Below are positions 1 through 7,351 of a DNA stretch of 17,491 nucleotides, in pieces; position 1 is the stretch's first letter; each line of letters begins with the position of its first letter. The position numbers and the translations under genes were made by a program. This stretch comes from Aquabacter sp. (GTDB lineage: Bacteria > Pseudomonadota > Alphaproteobacteria > Rhizobiales > Xanthobacteraceae): assembly GCA_030147645.1 (NCBI GenBank), contig JASBUY010000172.1, positions 1-17,491 on the forward strand, given 5' to 3'. A model generated the notes under the pieces. It did no database searches and was not told the origin of the DNA. It saw only the letters and a list, made by a program, of their open reading frames with translations.

Positions 1-1050
1 AAGGCCCAGCCGGACGTGATCGTGCTGGATCTTGAAATGCCGGGCATGGACGGCCTGACCGCCCTTCCCTTGATCCTGGAGCGCCGCCCCGGCGTCTCGG
101 TTCTCGTGGCATCCGCCCTCACGCGGCGCGGCGCGGAAGTGAGCCTGAAGGCGCTGACTCTGGGCGCCGCCGACTATCTGCCGAAGCCCGATGCCGCCCA
201 AGGCATGGCTGCGGCGGACGAGTTCCGCCGCGAACTCACCACCAAGGTGCGCAGCCTTGGCAACCGCATCCTGAAGCGCGCCCAGCCGCGCGCGCCCATC
301 GGCCCGGCCGTGGCGCCCGCCGCCGAGAAGCCGGTCGCCGACAGGCCCGCGGCGCCTCAGCCGGTGGCAGAGAAGCCCGCCGCGAGCGCTCCGGCGGCCG
401 CGATGCCGCTGCGCACGCGCCAGGCGGAAACCCGCCCGGACAAGCTCAAGCCCTATTCCATGACGCCGCCGGCCATTCTCGCCATCGGTAGTTCAACGGG
501 CGGGCCGCAGGCGCTGACGCGCCTGTTCGGCGATATCGGAAAGTCCATTGGCAATCTGCCGACGGTGGTGGTGCAGCACATGCCCGCGACCTTCACCGCG
601 ATCCTCGCCGAGCATATTTCGCGCGCCGCCGGCCGGCCCGCCCGCGAGGGCGTGGACGGACAATTGGTGGAAGCAGGCCACATCTATGTGGCGCCCGGCG
701 GGTTCCACATGGTGCTGGAAAAGCAGGGCAAGGACACGGTCATCCGCATCCAGGACACCGAGCCGGTCAATTTCTGCAAGCCGGCGGTGGATCCGATGTT
801 CCGCACCGTGGCGGAGATCTATGGCCGCGCGACTCTCGCCATGGTGCTCACCGGCATGGGGTCGGACGGCGCCAACGGTGCGCGCCTGATCACCGGCGCA
901 GGGGGAAGCGTGATCGCACAGGACGAAGAATCAAGCGTGGTGTGGGGCATGCCCGGAGCCGTGGTGGCGGCCGGCGCCTGTTCCGACATCCTGCCGATCG
1001 GCGAGATCGGGAAGAAGGTTACACGCATATTGACGGGGGGACGCGCATGA
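1..1050 (+). CDS. cheB: CheB, chemotaxis protein-glutamate methylesterase/deamidase (5' end outside window)
   Basis: Cytoplasmic enzyme that removes methyl groups from receptor glutamates when its receiver domain is phosphorylated by CheA. The reading frame is open from base 1, so the true start lies upstream; about 50 receiver residues are missing by comparison with full-length CheB. Numbering from base 1, the phospho-acceptor is Asp10 in LDLEMPGMDG and the receiver Lys lies in YLPKPD. A long Ala/Pro linker with repeated EKP units (about residues 105-135) leads to the methylesterase domain. Its catalytic triad is visible: Ser165 in IGSSTGG, His193 in VVQHMP and Asp289 in GMGSDG. The stop overlaps the cheR start by 4 bases (ATGA), so the two are translationally coupled. 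Only the missing N-terminus is uncertain. Confidence 0.96.
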   Translation, partial: KAQPDVIVLDLEMPGMDGLTALPLILERRPGVSVLVASALTRRGAEVSLKALTLGAADYLPKPDAAQGMAAADEFRRELTTKVRSLGNRILKRAQPRAPIGPAVAPAAEKPVADRPAAPQPVAEKPAASAPAAAMPLRTRQAETRPDKLKPYSMTPPAILAIGSSTGGPQALTRLFGDIGKSIGNLPTVVVQHMPATFTAILAEHISRAAGRPAREGVDGQLVEAGHIYVAPGGFHMVLEKQGKDTVIRIQDTEPVNFCKPAVDPMFRTVAEIYGRATLAMVLTGMGSDGANGARLITGAGGSVIAQDEESSVVWGMPGAVVAAGACSDILPIGEIGKKVTRILTGGRA

Positions 1051-1880
1051 TTTCGCCAAGCGACTACGACTTTTTGCGCTCCTATCTGAAGACCAAGTCC
1101 GGCTTGGTCCTCACGGAGGATAAGCATTATCTGTTGGAGAGCCGGCTCGATCCCGTGATCCGCCGCTTCGCGCTCCAGGACATGGCGCGCCTCGCCAAGG
1201 GGCTGCGCGAGAACCAGCCGCTCGGCCTCGCCGAGGCGGTCATCGAGGCGATGACCACCAACGAGTCGCTGTTCTTCCGCGACAAGCGCCCGTTCGATCT
1301 GCTGACCACCGAGATGCTGCCGGCGCTGGCCAAGTCGCGGCGCAACCACCAGACGCTGCGCATCTGGTGCGCCGCCGCCTCGACCGGCCAGGAGCCCTAC
1401 TCCATCGCCATGGCGCTGAAGGACAACGCCCATCTGCTCGGCGGCCGCAAGGTGGAGATTCTCGGAACCGACCTGTCCACCGAAGTGCTCGCCCGCGCGG
1501 AATCGGGCATCTACAACCAGTTCGAGGTCCAGCGTGGCCTGCCCATCCAGTTGCTGCTGAAGCATTTTAGCAAGGTGGGCGACCAGTGGCAGATTTCCGC
1601 GGACCTGCGCGGCATGGTGAAGTATCGCAAGCTGAACCTGCTCGATTCCTTCGCCATGCTCGGCGTGTTCGACATCGTCTTCTGCCGCAACGTGCTGATC
1701 TATTTCGACGTGCCCACCAAGGAGAACATCCTCGGCCGCATCGCGAAGTGCATGGCGCCGGATGGCTATCTGCTGCTGGGCGGCGCCGAGACGGTCATGG
1801 GCATTTCGGACGCCTTCGTGCCGGGGGCAAAGCCCGGCTACTACATCCCCAAGGCCCGCGCCATGGAAGCGCTCGCCTAG
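1047..1880 (+). CDS. cheR: CheR, chemotaxis receptor glutamate methyltransferase
   Basis: Transfers methyl groups from S-adenosylmethionine to receptor glutamates, opposing CheB. The protein is 277 aa, normal for the family. The N-terminal helical CheR domain covers about residues 5-60. The family signature TTNESLFFRD is at 70-79, the SAM-binding loop WCAAASTGQEPYS at 107-119 (the usual form is WSAACSTGEEPYS), the acidic ribose-binding segment GTDLS at 140-144, and FCRNVLIYFD at 212-221. I chose the ATG at 1047, inside the cheB stop; an in-frame start further upstream at 942 would overlap cheB deeply and add non-family sequence. It looks like the last gene of a chemotaxis operon, because the next gene is convergent. 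From memory, a cheA-W-Y-B-R order occurs in Azorhizobium; only B and R are visible here. Confidence 0.97.
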   Translation: MISPSDYDFLRSYLKTKSGLVLTEDKHYLLESRLDPVIRRFALQDMARLAKGLRENQPLGLAEAVIEAMTTNESLFFRDKRPFDLLTTEMLPALAKSRRNHQTLRIWCAAASTGQEPYSIAMALKDNAHLLGGRKVEILGTDLSTEVLARAESGIYNQFEVQRGLPIQLLLKHFSKVGDQWQISADLRGMVKYRKLNLLDSFAMLGVFDIVFCRNVLIYFDVPTKENILGRIAKCMAPDGYLLLGGAETVMGISDAFVPGAKPGYYIPKARAMEALA

Positions 1881-1901
1881 CGCACGTTCCGATCTGATTC
1901 A

Positions 1902-1928
1902 CCGATCAGGTTGATTCAACCTGATCGG
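1902..1928. terminator. 27-nt perfect palindrome downstream of cheR
   Basis: A 13-bp arm beginning CCGATCAGG is followed by one centre base (1915) and its exact reverse complement. It lies 21 bases after the cheR stop, in the convergent spacer, so it could end cheR transcripts and also block read-through from the opposite gene. There is no T-run after it on either strand, so a classic intrinsic terminator is not proven. A perfect short palindrome of this kind could also be a dispersed intergenic repeat. Confidence 0.5.
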
Positions 1929-1953
1929 ATCAGGCTCTAGCGCATGCGTCGAG

Positions 1954-1972
1954 CAGCCTGCGCCGCAGGCTG
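1954..1972. repeat. Second short palindrome in the cheR spacer
   Basis: CAGCCTGCG, one base, then CGCAGGCTG. It is a 9-bp-arm perfect palindrome 25 bases past the 27-nt palindrome and is followed by CTGATCGG, which repeats part of that palindrome. Together they look like a compound intergenic repeat unit rather than a single terminator. Confidence 0.35.
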
Positions 1973-2009
1973 ATCGGTTCTCTATCCATCATTGGGAGAC
2001 GGAATGACC

Positions 2010-2028
2010 GATCCGGCAGCGCCGGATC
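2010..2028 (-). terminator. Hairpin just after the REC-GAF gene
   Basis: GATCCGGC / AGC loop / GCCGGATC gives an 8-bp stem starting 5 bases beyond the stop codon of the minus-strand gene. The position fits a transcription end, but no U-run follows in the minus direction. Confidence 0.45.
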
Positions 2029-2032
2029 CGTG

Positions 2033-4021
2033 TCAGTAAACCTCGCTCGCGTCCAGAGCGTCGAGGGCCAGCGCGATGCTGCCGGTCATCAGCATGGTGT
2101 TTTCAATCTCGGCCGTGCTGAAGTAGCCCGCCGCGCGGGCATGCAGCACGAGCACCGCCCGCACGCGCCCCTGCAATTTCACCGGAAACGCCGCGCTCGC
2201 CCCGGCGCCGAGGCCGGCCAGTCCATGGGCATTGTCCGCCGCCGCCTCGCGCGTGCCGAACGCCACCTTGACCAAAGGCGACACGTCGCCGGGCGCGGGG
2301 CCTGAGGCCGCGGCCACTTGAATGCGCCCCTGCGGATCCATGGTGCAAATCTGCGCCTGCGCATAGATGCCGGTCTCCATGAGGGTCCGGCACACCCGCT
2401 CGAACAGGCCGACGCGGCTGTCCGCCTGTCCCACCAGAGCGGCGATGGCCCGCACCAGGGTGCAGCGCTCGCCGAGCAGGCGTACCCGCTCCTCCAGCCG
2501 GGCGCGCTCCAGCAATTGCCCGGCCTGCCGGCCAATGGTGCCGAACAGGTCCATGAGATCGGCATCGGGCGGGCGGACCATGTCGGCGAACAGGCAGATG
2601 ACGCCCGACACCCGGCCGCGCATGTAAACCGGGAAGGCCACCGCCGAGCGCAGACCGGCGGCCAGCGCGCTGTCAGGGTGCAGGAAAGCCTGCTCACTGG
2701 CCACATCCGGAATCCAGACCGGCGCCTCGGCGCGCCAGACCCGGCCGGGCACGCCGTGGCCGCGCAGGAATGTTAGGCCGCGCGTGCGTTGAACGAATTG
2801 CTCCACAGCGGGAAGGTCCCGGTGCCAGGTGGCCAAATGGGCCAGGTGGTCCTCCGCGTCCACCGTCTCCCACAGATCGCCAAGCGCGAAGCCGCCCTTG
2901 GTGCAGATGGCCTTCAGCATGGCGGTGGCGCATTCGGCGACGCTGGTGCCCTGGTCGAGGGCGGCGGTGACCGCGCCTTGCATCTCCGCGCGCCATTGGC
3001 TGGCGGAGCGGCGCGCCATTTCCACTTCCAATTGGCGCGAGCGGTCGGACAGCTCGCTCATCAGGCAGTGATTCTCGAAGATGCGGCCGAGATAGGAGGC
3101 GAAGATGTTGAGCAGGCGCTCGTCGTCCGCCGTGAAGGATTCCCCGCTGATGCGGCTGGTGGCGCAGATCCAGCCATATTGGCGGGTCGGCGAGCGCACC
3201 GGCACGACGATCATGGCGCCGACCGGCGGATAGGCCCAGGGCAGGCCGAAATCGTCCGCATCCCCCACCGGCCCGGAGCGGCGCAGCGGCCCGGTGGCGG
3301 AGAGCGGGACGGGATGGGGGATGGAACTGGTGAGCCCGGCTTCCACCGCCGCCGCCGCCTCGTCGGAGAGGCCGCTCACCGCGACGAAGGAGGTGGCGGC
3401 CGCGCCCGGCTCCCAGAGCGCCACCACCGCATGGCGCGCCGCGACCAGGTCGCGGGTCCAGCGGCAGACCGTCTTCACAAGCTGGCTCGGCTCGCGCTCG
3501 GCGCTGATCTGGAGACACATCTCGATGAGCGCCATGAGGCGGCTCGTGGTCCATTCCAGTTCGTCGGCGGTCTTAACCAGCTTGTCGGCCACGAGGCGCA
3601 TGTAATGGCGCTCGCCCACTTCACCCTGGGCCCCGGCGGCAGCTGCGTCAGTCTCGCCGGCGAGCAGGCCCTGGACGACGTTCAGCACCTCTTCCGGGTC
3701 CGCCGGCTTCGTGAGCACCTGGCGCACGCCGCAGGCGCGGGCGAGGCTCAGAGCCTCGCGCTCATTGAAATGCGCCGTATAGAAGATGACCGGAATGTCC
3801 GCGAGCGCCGGTTCGCGCCGCAGCGCCTGCACCAGCTCATAGCCGTCGCCCGAGGGCATCAGAATGTCGGAAATGATGAGATCGGGAGACTCGGCGCGCG
3901 CCAGTTCCAAGGCCGACCAGCCATCCAGCGCCTCGACGATGGCAAAGCCGCCATGCTTGAGGACGGTCGCGAGGAATTCGCGATTCACCGCGTGATCGTC
4001 CACGATCAAAATCTTGGCCAA
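2033..4021 (-). CDS. Response-regulator receiver protein with three GAF-like domains and no output domain
   Basis: A cytoplasmic signalling protein of 662 aa from the chosen start. The receiver domain (about 1-120) has the acidic pair Asp8-Asp9, phospho-acceptor Asp52 in IISDILMPSGDG, Thr82 and Lys105 in LTKP. Three GAF-like segments follow, at about 175-320, 350-505 and 525-655, joined by charged helices that may form coiled coils (320-345, 505-525). No HisKA, HATPase, GGDEF, EAL or DNA-binding domain is visible, and the chain ends right after the last GAF fold. Start: TTG at 4021 gives MAKILIVDD, the usual receiver beginning, with AGGGAAGAG just upstream. An ATG at 4072 would add 17 Gly/Pro-rich residues that look non-coding. 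It is convergent with cheR, so a link to chemotaxis is only positional. The ligand and partner are unknown. Confidence 0.88.
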   Translation of the reverse strand: MAKILIVDDHAVNREFLATVLKHGGFAIVEALDGWSALELARAESPDLIISDILMPSGDGYELVQALRREPALADIPVIFYTAHFNEREALSLARACGVRQVLTKPADPEEVLNVVQGLLAGETDAAAAGAQGEVGERHYMRLVADKLVKTADELEWTTSRLMALIEMCLQISAEREPSQLVKTVCRWTRDLVAARHAVVALWEPGAAATSFVAVSGLSDEAAAAVEAGLTSSIPHPVPLSATGPLRRSGPVGDADDFGLPWAYPPVGAMIVVPVRSPTRQYGWICATSRISGESFTADDERLLNIFASYLGRIFENHCLMSELSDRSRQLEVEMARRSASQWRAEMQGAVTAALDQGTSVAECATAMLKAICTKGGFALGDLWETVDAEDHLAHLATWHRDLPAVEQFVQRTRGLTFLRGHGVPGRVWRAEAPVWIPDVASEQAFLHPDSALAAGLRSAVAFPVYMRGRVSGVICLFADMVRPPDADLMDLFGTIGRQAGQLLERARLEERVRLLGERCTLVRAIAALVGQADSRVGLFERVCRTLMETGIYAQAQICTMDPQGRIQVAAASGPAPGDVSPLVKVAFGTREAAADNAHGLAGLGAGASAAFPVKLQGRVRAVLVLHARAAGYFSTAEIENTMLMTGSIALALDALDASEVY

Positions 4022-4162
4022 TTGCGCTCTTCCCTGCCCCCGCACCCACACGGGTGCCCCCTCCCCTGGCATGCCGATTGGTGCTCTGGATTGGGTGTTT
4101 TATGTGGCCGCGGCCCGGACCCGGCCGTTCGGGGTGCAGCGGTCGGATCGTATCCAATTTTG

Positions 4163-4183
4163 CCCTCCCCGCAAGAGGGAGGG
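4163..4183. repeat. GC-rich hairpin upstream of the REC-GAF gene
   Basis: CCCTCCC, the 7-nt loop CGCAAGA, then GGGAGGG. It lies in the leader region of the minus-strand receiver gene, about 140 bases before its start. It may be a leader structure or a common intergenic repeat; there is no direct evidence for either. Confidence 0.3.
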
Positions 4184-4274
4184 GCGCGGAAACAAACGGG
4201 GAAAAGCCTTCCAGCCGTTACATTTCTGTCACAACCTTGGCCCGTGAAGGAATTGCGTCGATACGTGAGGCTGT

Positions 4275-4297
4275 AAATAATTCGCGCTTAGCGCGAA
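4275..4297 (-). terminator. Intrinsic terminator of the GMC dehydrogenase gene
   Basis: On the minus strand TTCGCGC, loop TAA, GCGCGAA is followed by TTATTT. It starts about 30 bases after the dehydrogenase stop. A GC-rich 7-bp stem with an AT-rich tail is the best intrinsic terminator in the window and implies that the receiver gene downstream has its own promoter. Confidence 0.6.
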
Positions 4298-4328
4298 GGA
4301 CGCCAGACGCGGCCGACGCGGTACATCC

Positions 4329-5960
4329 TTACGTTCGAGCATCCTCCAGGATCATCCGCGCCGCCTTCTCGCCGATCATGATGGTGGGCGAATTGGTATT
4401 GCCCGAGGGGATGGTGGGCATGACCGAGGCATCCGCCACCCGAAGGCCCTCGATGCCGATGACGCGCAGGCGCGCATCCACCACCGCATTGGGATCGGAA
4501 GCGAGGCCCATGCGGGCGGTGCCCACGGGATGGAAGATGGTGGTGCCCACCTGCCCGGCCGCGAGGGCGAGCGCGGTGTCGTCGTCGCTGGAGACGGCAG
4601 GACCGGGCAACGTCTCTTGCGGAGAGAAGGCGCTGAGCGCCGGGCGCCCGACGATGCGCCGGGCGACACGGATGGAGTTGGCGGCGACCTCGCGGTCCTC
4701 GTCGGTGGCAAGATAATTGGGCCGGATCTCCGGCGCGGCGGTCGGGTCGGCGCTCTTCAGGCGGATGGTGCCGCGCGAGGTGGGGCGCAGGTTGCACACG
4801 CTCATGGTGAAGGCGGGATAGCGGTGCAGCGGGTCGCCGAACTTGTCCAAGGAGAGCGGCTGGACATGGAATTCCAGGTCCGCGCGCTCCTTGTCGGGCG
4901 ACGAGCGTGTGAAGATGCCAAGCTGCGAGGGCGCCATGGTCAGCGGCCCCTTGCGGAACAGCGCATATTCCACGCCCATGCCGAGCCGGCCGAAGAGCGA
5001 ATGATAGCGCTCGTTCAAGGTGCCGATGCCCGAGACCTTGTAGATCAGGCGCAGTTGCAGATGGTCCTGCAGGTTCGCGCCCACGCCCGGCTTGTCCAGC
5101 GCCACCGGGATGCCACGCTCCTGAAGATGCGCGCCGGGGCCGATGCCCGACAGCATGAGAAGCTGCGGCGAGCCGAGCGCCCCGGCGGCCAGGATCACCT
5201 CGCGGCGGGCCTTGAGGGTGCGGCTCTCGCCATTCATGCGCACCTGGACGCCGGTGGCGCGCCCGCCCTCCACCACCACCTTCTCCACATGGCCGGCGGT
5301 AATGAGGTCGAGATTGGGGCGCGAGAGCACCGGCTTCAGGAACCCGCGCGCGGCGCTCCAGCGCAGGCCCTTCTTCTGGTTGACGTGGAAGTAGCAGCTT
5401 CCCTCATTGTCGCCGGTGTTGAAGTCGTCGATGGCCCGGATGCCGTCCTCGGCGGCGGCGCGGCGCACAGCGTCCAGCAGCGGCCAGGTGATGCGGGGAA
5501 ATTCCACATGCCATTCCCCACCCTTGCCGTGATGGGCATTGGGGCCGAGGAAATGGTCCTCGTGCGCCTTGAACAAGGGCAGCACGTCGTCCCAGCCCCA
5601 GCCGGGCAGGCCGAGCTGGCGCCAATGGTCATAGTCCCCCGCCTGCCCGCGCATATAGATCATGGCATTGATGGCCGAGGAGCCGCCGATGGTCTTGCCG
5701 CGCGGATAGGACAAGGCGCGGCCATTGAGGCCCGCTTCCGGCTCGGTCTTGAAGCACCAGTCGGCGCGGGGATTGCCGATGGCGAACAGATAGCCCACGG
5801 GGATGTGGAACCAGATCCAGTTGTCGCGCCCGCCCGCCTCGATCACTGCGACACGGTTGGCCGGGTCCGCTGAGAGGCGGTTGGCGAGCACGCAGCCCGC
5901 CGAGCCCGCGCCCACGACGATATAGTCATAGCTGTCCCCTGCCCCGTCCTGCGGCGCCAT
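4329..5960 (-). CDS. GMC-family FAD-dependent alcohol/choline dehydrogenase-like oxidoreductase
   Basis: A 543-aa flavoprotein that should oxidise an alcohol using bound FAD and pass electrons to an acceptor. The N-terminal Rossmann motif is VVGAGSAG (about 15-22) with Glu41 in IEAGG binding the FAD ribose. GMC signature 1, PRGKTIGGSSAINAM, is near 86-100 and signature 2, GALGSPQLLMLSGIGP, is near the middle. The catalytic His477 lies in FHPVGTARMG and the paired active-site Asn in SGNTNSPTIM (about 519-528). Length and motifs match the BetA/AlkJ branch. Start ATG 5960 has a strong GGGAGGA site 7 bases upstream. No betB, betI or choline transporter is nearby, so a choline-specific role is not supported; the substrate is open. 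It appears monocistronic, with its own terminator and a divergent upstream gene. Confidence 0.93.
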   Translation of the reverse strand: MAPQDGAGDSYDYIVVGAGSAGCVLANRLSADPANRVAVIEAGGRDNWIWFHIPVGYLFAIGNPRADWCFKTEPEAGLNGRALSYPRGKTIGGSSAINAMIYMRGQAGDYDHWRQLGLPGWGWDDVLPLFKAHEDHFLGPNAHHGKGGEWHVEFPRITWPLLDAVRRAAAEDGIRAIDDFNTGDNEGSCYFHVNQKKGLRWSAARGFLKPVLSRPNLDLITAGHVEKVVVEGGRATGVQVRMNGESRTLKARREVILAAGALGSPQLLMLSGIGPGAHLQERGIPVALDKPGVGANLQDHLQLRLIYKVSGIGTLNERYHSLFGRLGMGVEYALFRKGPLTMAPSQLGIFTRSSPDKERADLEFHVQPLSLDKFGDPLHRYPAFTMSVCNLRPTSRGTIRLKSADPTAAPEIRPNYLATDEDREVAANSIRVARRIVGRPALSAFSPQETLPGPAVSSDDDTALALAAGQVGTTIFHPVGTARMGLASDPNAVVDARLRVIGIEGLRVADASVMPTIPSGNTNSPTIMIGEKAARMILEDART

Positions 5961-6058
5961 GATGGCGTCCTCCCCTGTTCCTTTTTTCGGCGCGGACTTT
6001 GGTCCGACCCGGAGCCGACTTCAAGCACTGCCTTGGGCGGAGACGCGGGGCGCAGCGT

Positions 6059-6088
6059 CCCCCAACGCGCCGGGATGCGCGTTGGGGG
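6059..6088. promoter_or_regulatory. Long GC hairpin between divergent genes
   Basis: CCCCCAACGCGC, loop CGGGAT, then GCGCGTTGGGGG form a perfect 12-bp stem. It lies about 100 bases upstream of the dehydrogenase start and about 90 upstream of the small secreted-protein gene. It is downstream of neither gene and has no U-run on either side, so it is not an ordinary terminator. It could be a leader structure of the dehydrogenase mRNA, an insulator or a repeat. Confidence 0.4.
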
Positions 6089-6110
6089 TCTCCGAATGCA
6101 CAACTTTTAG

Positions 6111-6139
6111 TTGATTAGAATTAAGAATACATCTTTAAT
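6111..6139 (+). promoter_or_regulatory. Sigma-70-type promoter candidate for the small secreted protein
   Basis: TTGATT at 6111-6116, a 17-base spacer, then TTTAAT at 6134-6139, in a locally AT-rich patch. It predicts a transcript start near 6146 and a leader of about 30 bases before the ATG at 6176. A small dyad CAACT-TTT-AGTTG (6101-6113) overlaps the -35 box and could be an operator. Confidence 0.5.
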
Positions 6140-6175
6140 CCCAAGATATCCCCCGCATTGGGAAGGCCACCAGCC

Positions 6176-6550
6176 ATGAAACGTAGCCAAGTCACAGCGG
6201 GCCTCTGCCTCGCATTCTCCCTCTCCCTTTCCTCCGACGCGTTCGCGACCATGCTTCGATGGCCCCCAGGTGGGCGCTGCAACGCGGCCAATTATGCCAC
6301 CATTTCTTCGCGCGCCGCGGATACCGGGATAATTTTACAAAAAATTCCAACGTCCACGACCCAATTTGCCGTTGTAAATATTCAGCCTTCAAATATAAAT
6401 GCTCAGATTCCGCGCAACGTCCGCAGCTGCTACATGCGCATTAACCCGGCGGGAAACCGATATTGCTTTATTGGACGGTCAAACGCGACAGTTCAAGCAG
6501 TGGATGTACGCGGAACGACCAGCAATGTCGGACTCAGAGCCTGCGAATGA
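6176..6550 (+). CDS. Small secreted four-cysteine protein of unknown function
   Basis: I do not recognise a family. The product is 124 aa and starts with a classic Sec signal: Met-Lys-Arg, a hydrophobic stretch to about residue 18, and a likely cleavage after Ala-Phe-Ala (22-24). The mature part of about 100 residues has four cysteines (35, 85, 97, 123), with the last two residues being Cys-Glu, which suggests two disulfides in the periplasm or outside the cell. It has no charged helices or catalytic motif I can name. The segment around 6319-6410 is clearly more AT-rich than its neighbours, which suggests acquisition from elsewhere or an orphan gene. ATG 6176 is preferred over an in-frame TTG at 6158 because the signal then begins properly; GGGAAGG lies 9-15 bases upstream. 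It is a single-gene unit, divergent from the dehydrogenase and convergent with matR. Confidence 0.72.
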   Translation: MKRSQVTAGLCLAFSLSLSSDAFATMLRWPPGGRCNAANYATISSRAADTGIILQKIPTSTTQFAVVNIQPSNINAQIPRNVRSCYMRINPAGNRYCFIGRSNATVQAVDVRGTTSNVGLRACE

Positions 6551-6609
6551 CAGGCGGAGCGCGCCCCGCTAAGTCGGGGATCGGTTGAACTGCGCCGAGG
6601 ATGTCGGGG

Positions 6610-6635
6610 CCGGTCAGGTGGAAACAGCTGACCGG
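6610..6635. terminator. Shared hairpin between convergent genes
   Basis: CCGGTCAG, a 10-nt loop, then CTGACCGG form an 8-bp stem between the stop of the small secreted gene (6550) and the stop of matR (6647). The position fits a bidirectional transcription end. There is no U-run, so termination strength is uncertain. Confidence 0.5.
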
Positions 6636-6646
6636 TCATTGCAGAC

Positions 6647-7321
6647 TTACCCGGCGCGCGCCTCCGCCTCCGCCTCGTGTTGCAAGGCGCGCAGCAGGGA
6701 CATGAAGCGCTCGCCCTGGACCAGCACGTGGGCGCGTAGGCATATGGCGGCCTCCTCCCCGTCCCCCGCCGCCAGCGCCGCCAGGATCGCCTCATGCTCG
6801 GCGAAGGAGGCCTCCATCCGGCGGGGCGCGCGCAGTTGAAGCCGCCGATAGGGCTGAAGCCGCACCTGGTGGCGGCGCGCCTCTTCCGCCATCACGCGGT
6901 TGGCGGTCGCGGCATAGATGGCCTGATGGAACACGGCGTTCGCCGGATAATAGGCGGCCTCGTCGCCCGCCCGAACGGCGGCCGCGCAGGCGGCGTGGGC
7001 CGCCTCCAGCGCGGCGCGATCCGAAGGTCCCATGCGCTGGGCAGCGAGGCGCGCGCAGGCGGCCTCGATCTCCGCCATGAATTCGAACGAGTCCACCAGC
7101 GCCTGGGGGCCGAGCAGGGTCACGTAGGCGCCCCGGCGGGGCTTGATCTCCACGAGGCCGGACGCCGCCAGCTGGATCAGCGCTTCGCGGATGGGCGTGC
7201 GCGAGACCGCGAAGCGTTCCGCAAGGCCCGCCTCGTCGAGCCGCTGGCCCGGCCGCAGGCGGCCCTCCACAATCTCTTCCTCCAGCGCCTCGCGCAGCCG
7301 CGGCGTGGCTTCCCCGCGCAT
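6647..7321 (-). CDS. matR: GntR-family (FCD) transcriptional regulator, probable malonate-responsive MatR
   Basis: A 224-aa DNA-binding protein. Residues 1-65 form the GntR winged helix, with RLRPGQRLDEAGLAERF, the recognition segment VSRTPIREAL (39-48) and the wing GLVEIKPRRGAYV. The all-helical FCD effector domain follows (about 75-215) with the expected metal-ligand pattern Asn128-x3-His132, His176 and His198. The start is ATG 7321, preceded by GGGAGG with 7-base spacing; a TTG at 7357 would add 12 residues and lacks such a site. It is divergent from matA, the usual position for a regulator of the neighbouring operon. By analogy with rhizobial MatR it would bind malonate or malonyl-CoA and control mat transcription. 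Identity as MatR is inferred from context and family; another organic-acid ligand is possible. Confidence 0.9.
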   Translation of the reverse strand: MRGEATPRLREALEEEIVEGRLRPGQRLDEAGLAERFAVSRTPIREALIQLAASGLVEIKPRRGAYVTLLGPQALVDSFEFMAEIEAACARLAAQRMGPSDRAALEAAHAACAAAVRAGDEAAYYPANAVFHQAIYAATANRVMAEEARRHQVRLQPYRRLQLRAPRRMEASFAEHEAILAALAAGDGEEAAICLRAHVLVQGERFMSLLRALQHEAEAEARAG

Positions 7322-7351
7322 GACTCGCCCTCCCGACTTTCCATCATCATA

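Larger units (their letters stand above)
4022..4328. other. Non-coding stretch between two minus-strand genes
   Basis: It holds the presumed promoter and leader of the REC-GAF gene and the terminator of the dehydrogenase gene. Visible items are a GC hairpin at 4163-4183 (CCCTCCC/GGGAGGG, 7-nt loop), a direct-repeat motif at 4215-4232 ending CTGTCAC, and the hairpin at 4281-4297. I found no convincing -35/-10 pair on the minus strand and no credible small gene. Confidence 0.5.

Noticed and set aside
2789..4276. 495-codon plus-strand open frame opposite the receiver protein
   Set aside because: Low-complexity Gly/Arg/His composition, no motif, and the opposite strand encodes a clear receiver domain.
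4530..5873. 447-codon plus-strand open frame opposite the GMC dehydrogenase
   Set aside because: Shadow of a gene with conserved flavoprotein motifs; no domain of its own.
4329..5960. Naming the GMC enzyme betA (choline dehydrogenase)
   Set aside because: No betB, betI or choline transporter nearby, and the family is broad. The motifs support only the general oxidoreductase class.
6111..6550. Mobile element or phage origin of the AT-rich segment
   Set aside because: No transposase, integrase, terminal repeats or target duplication could be seen; only base composition suggests transfer.
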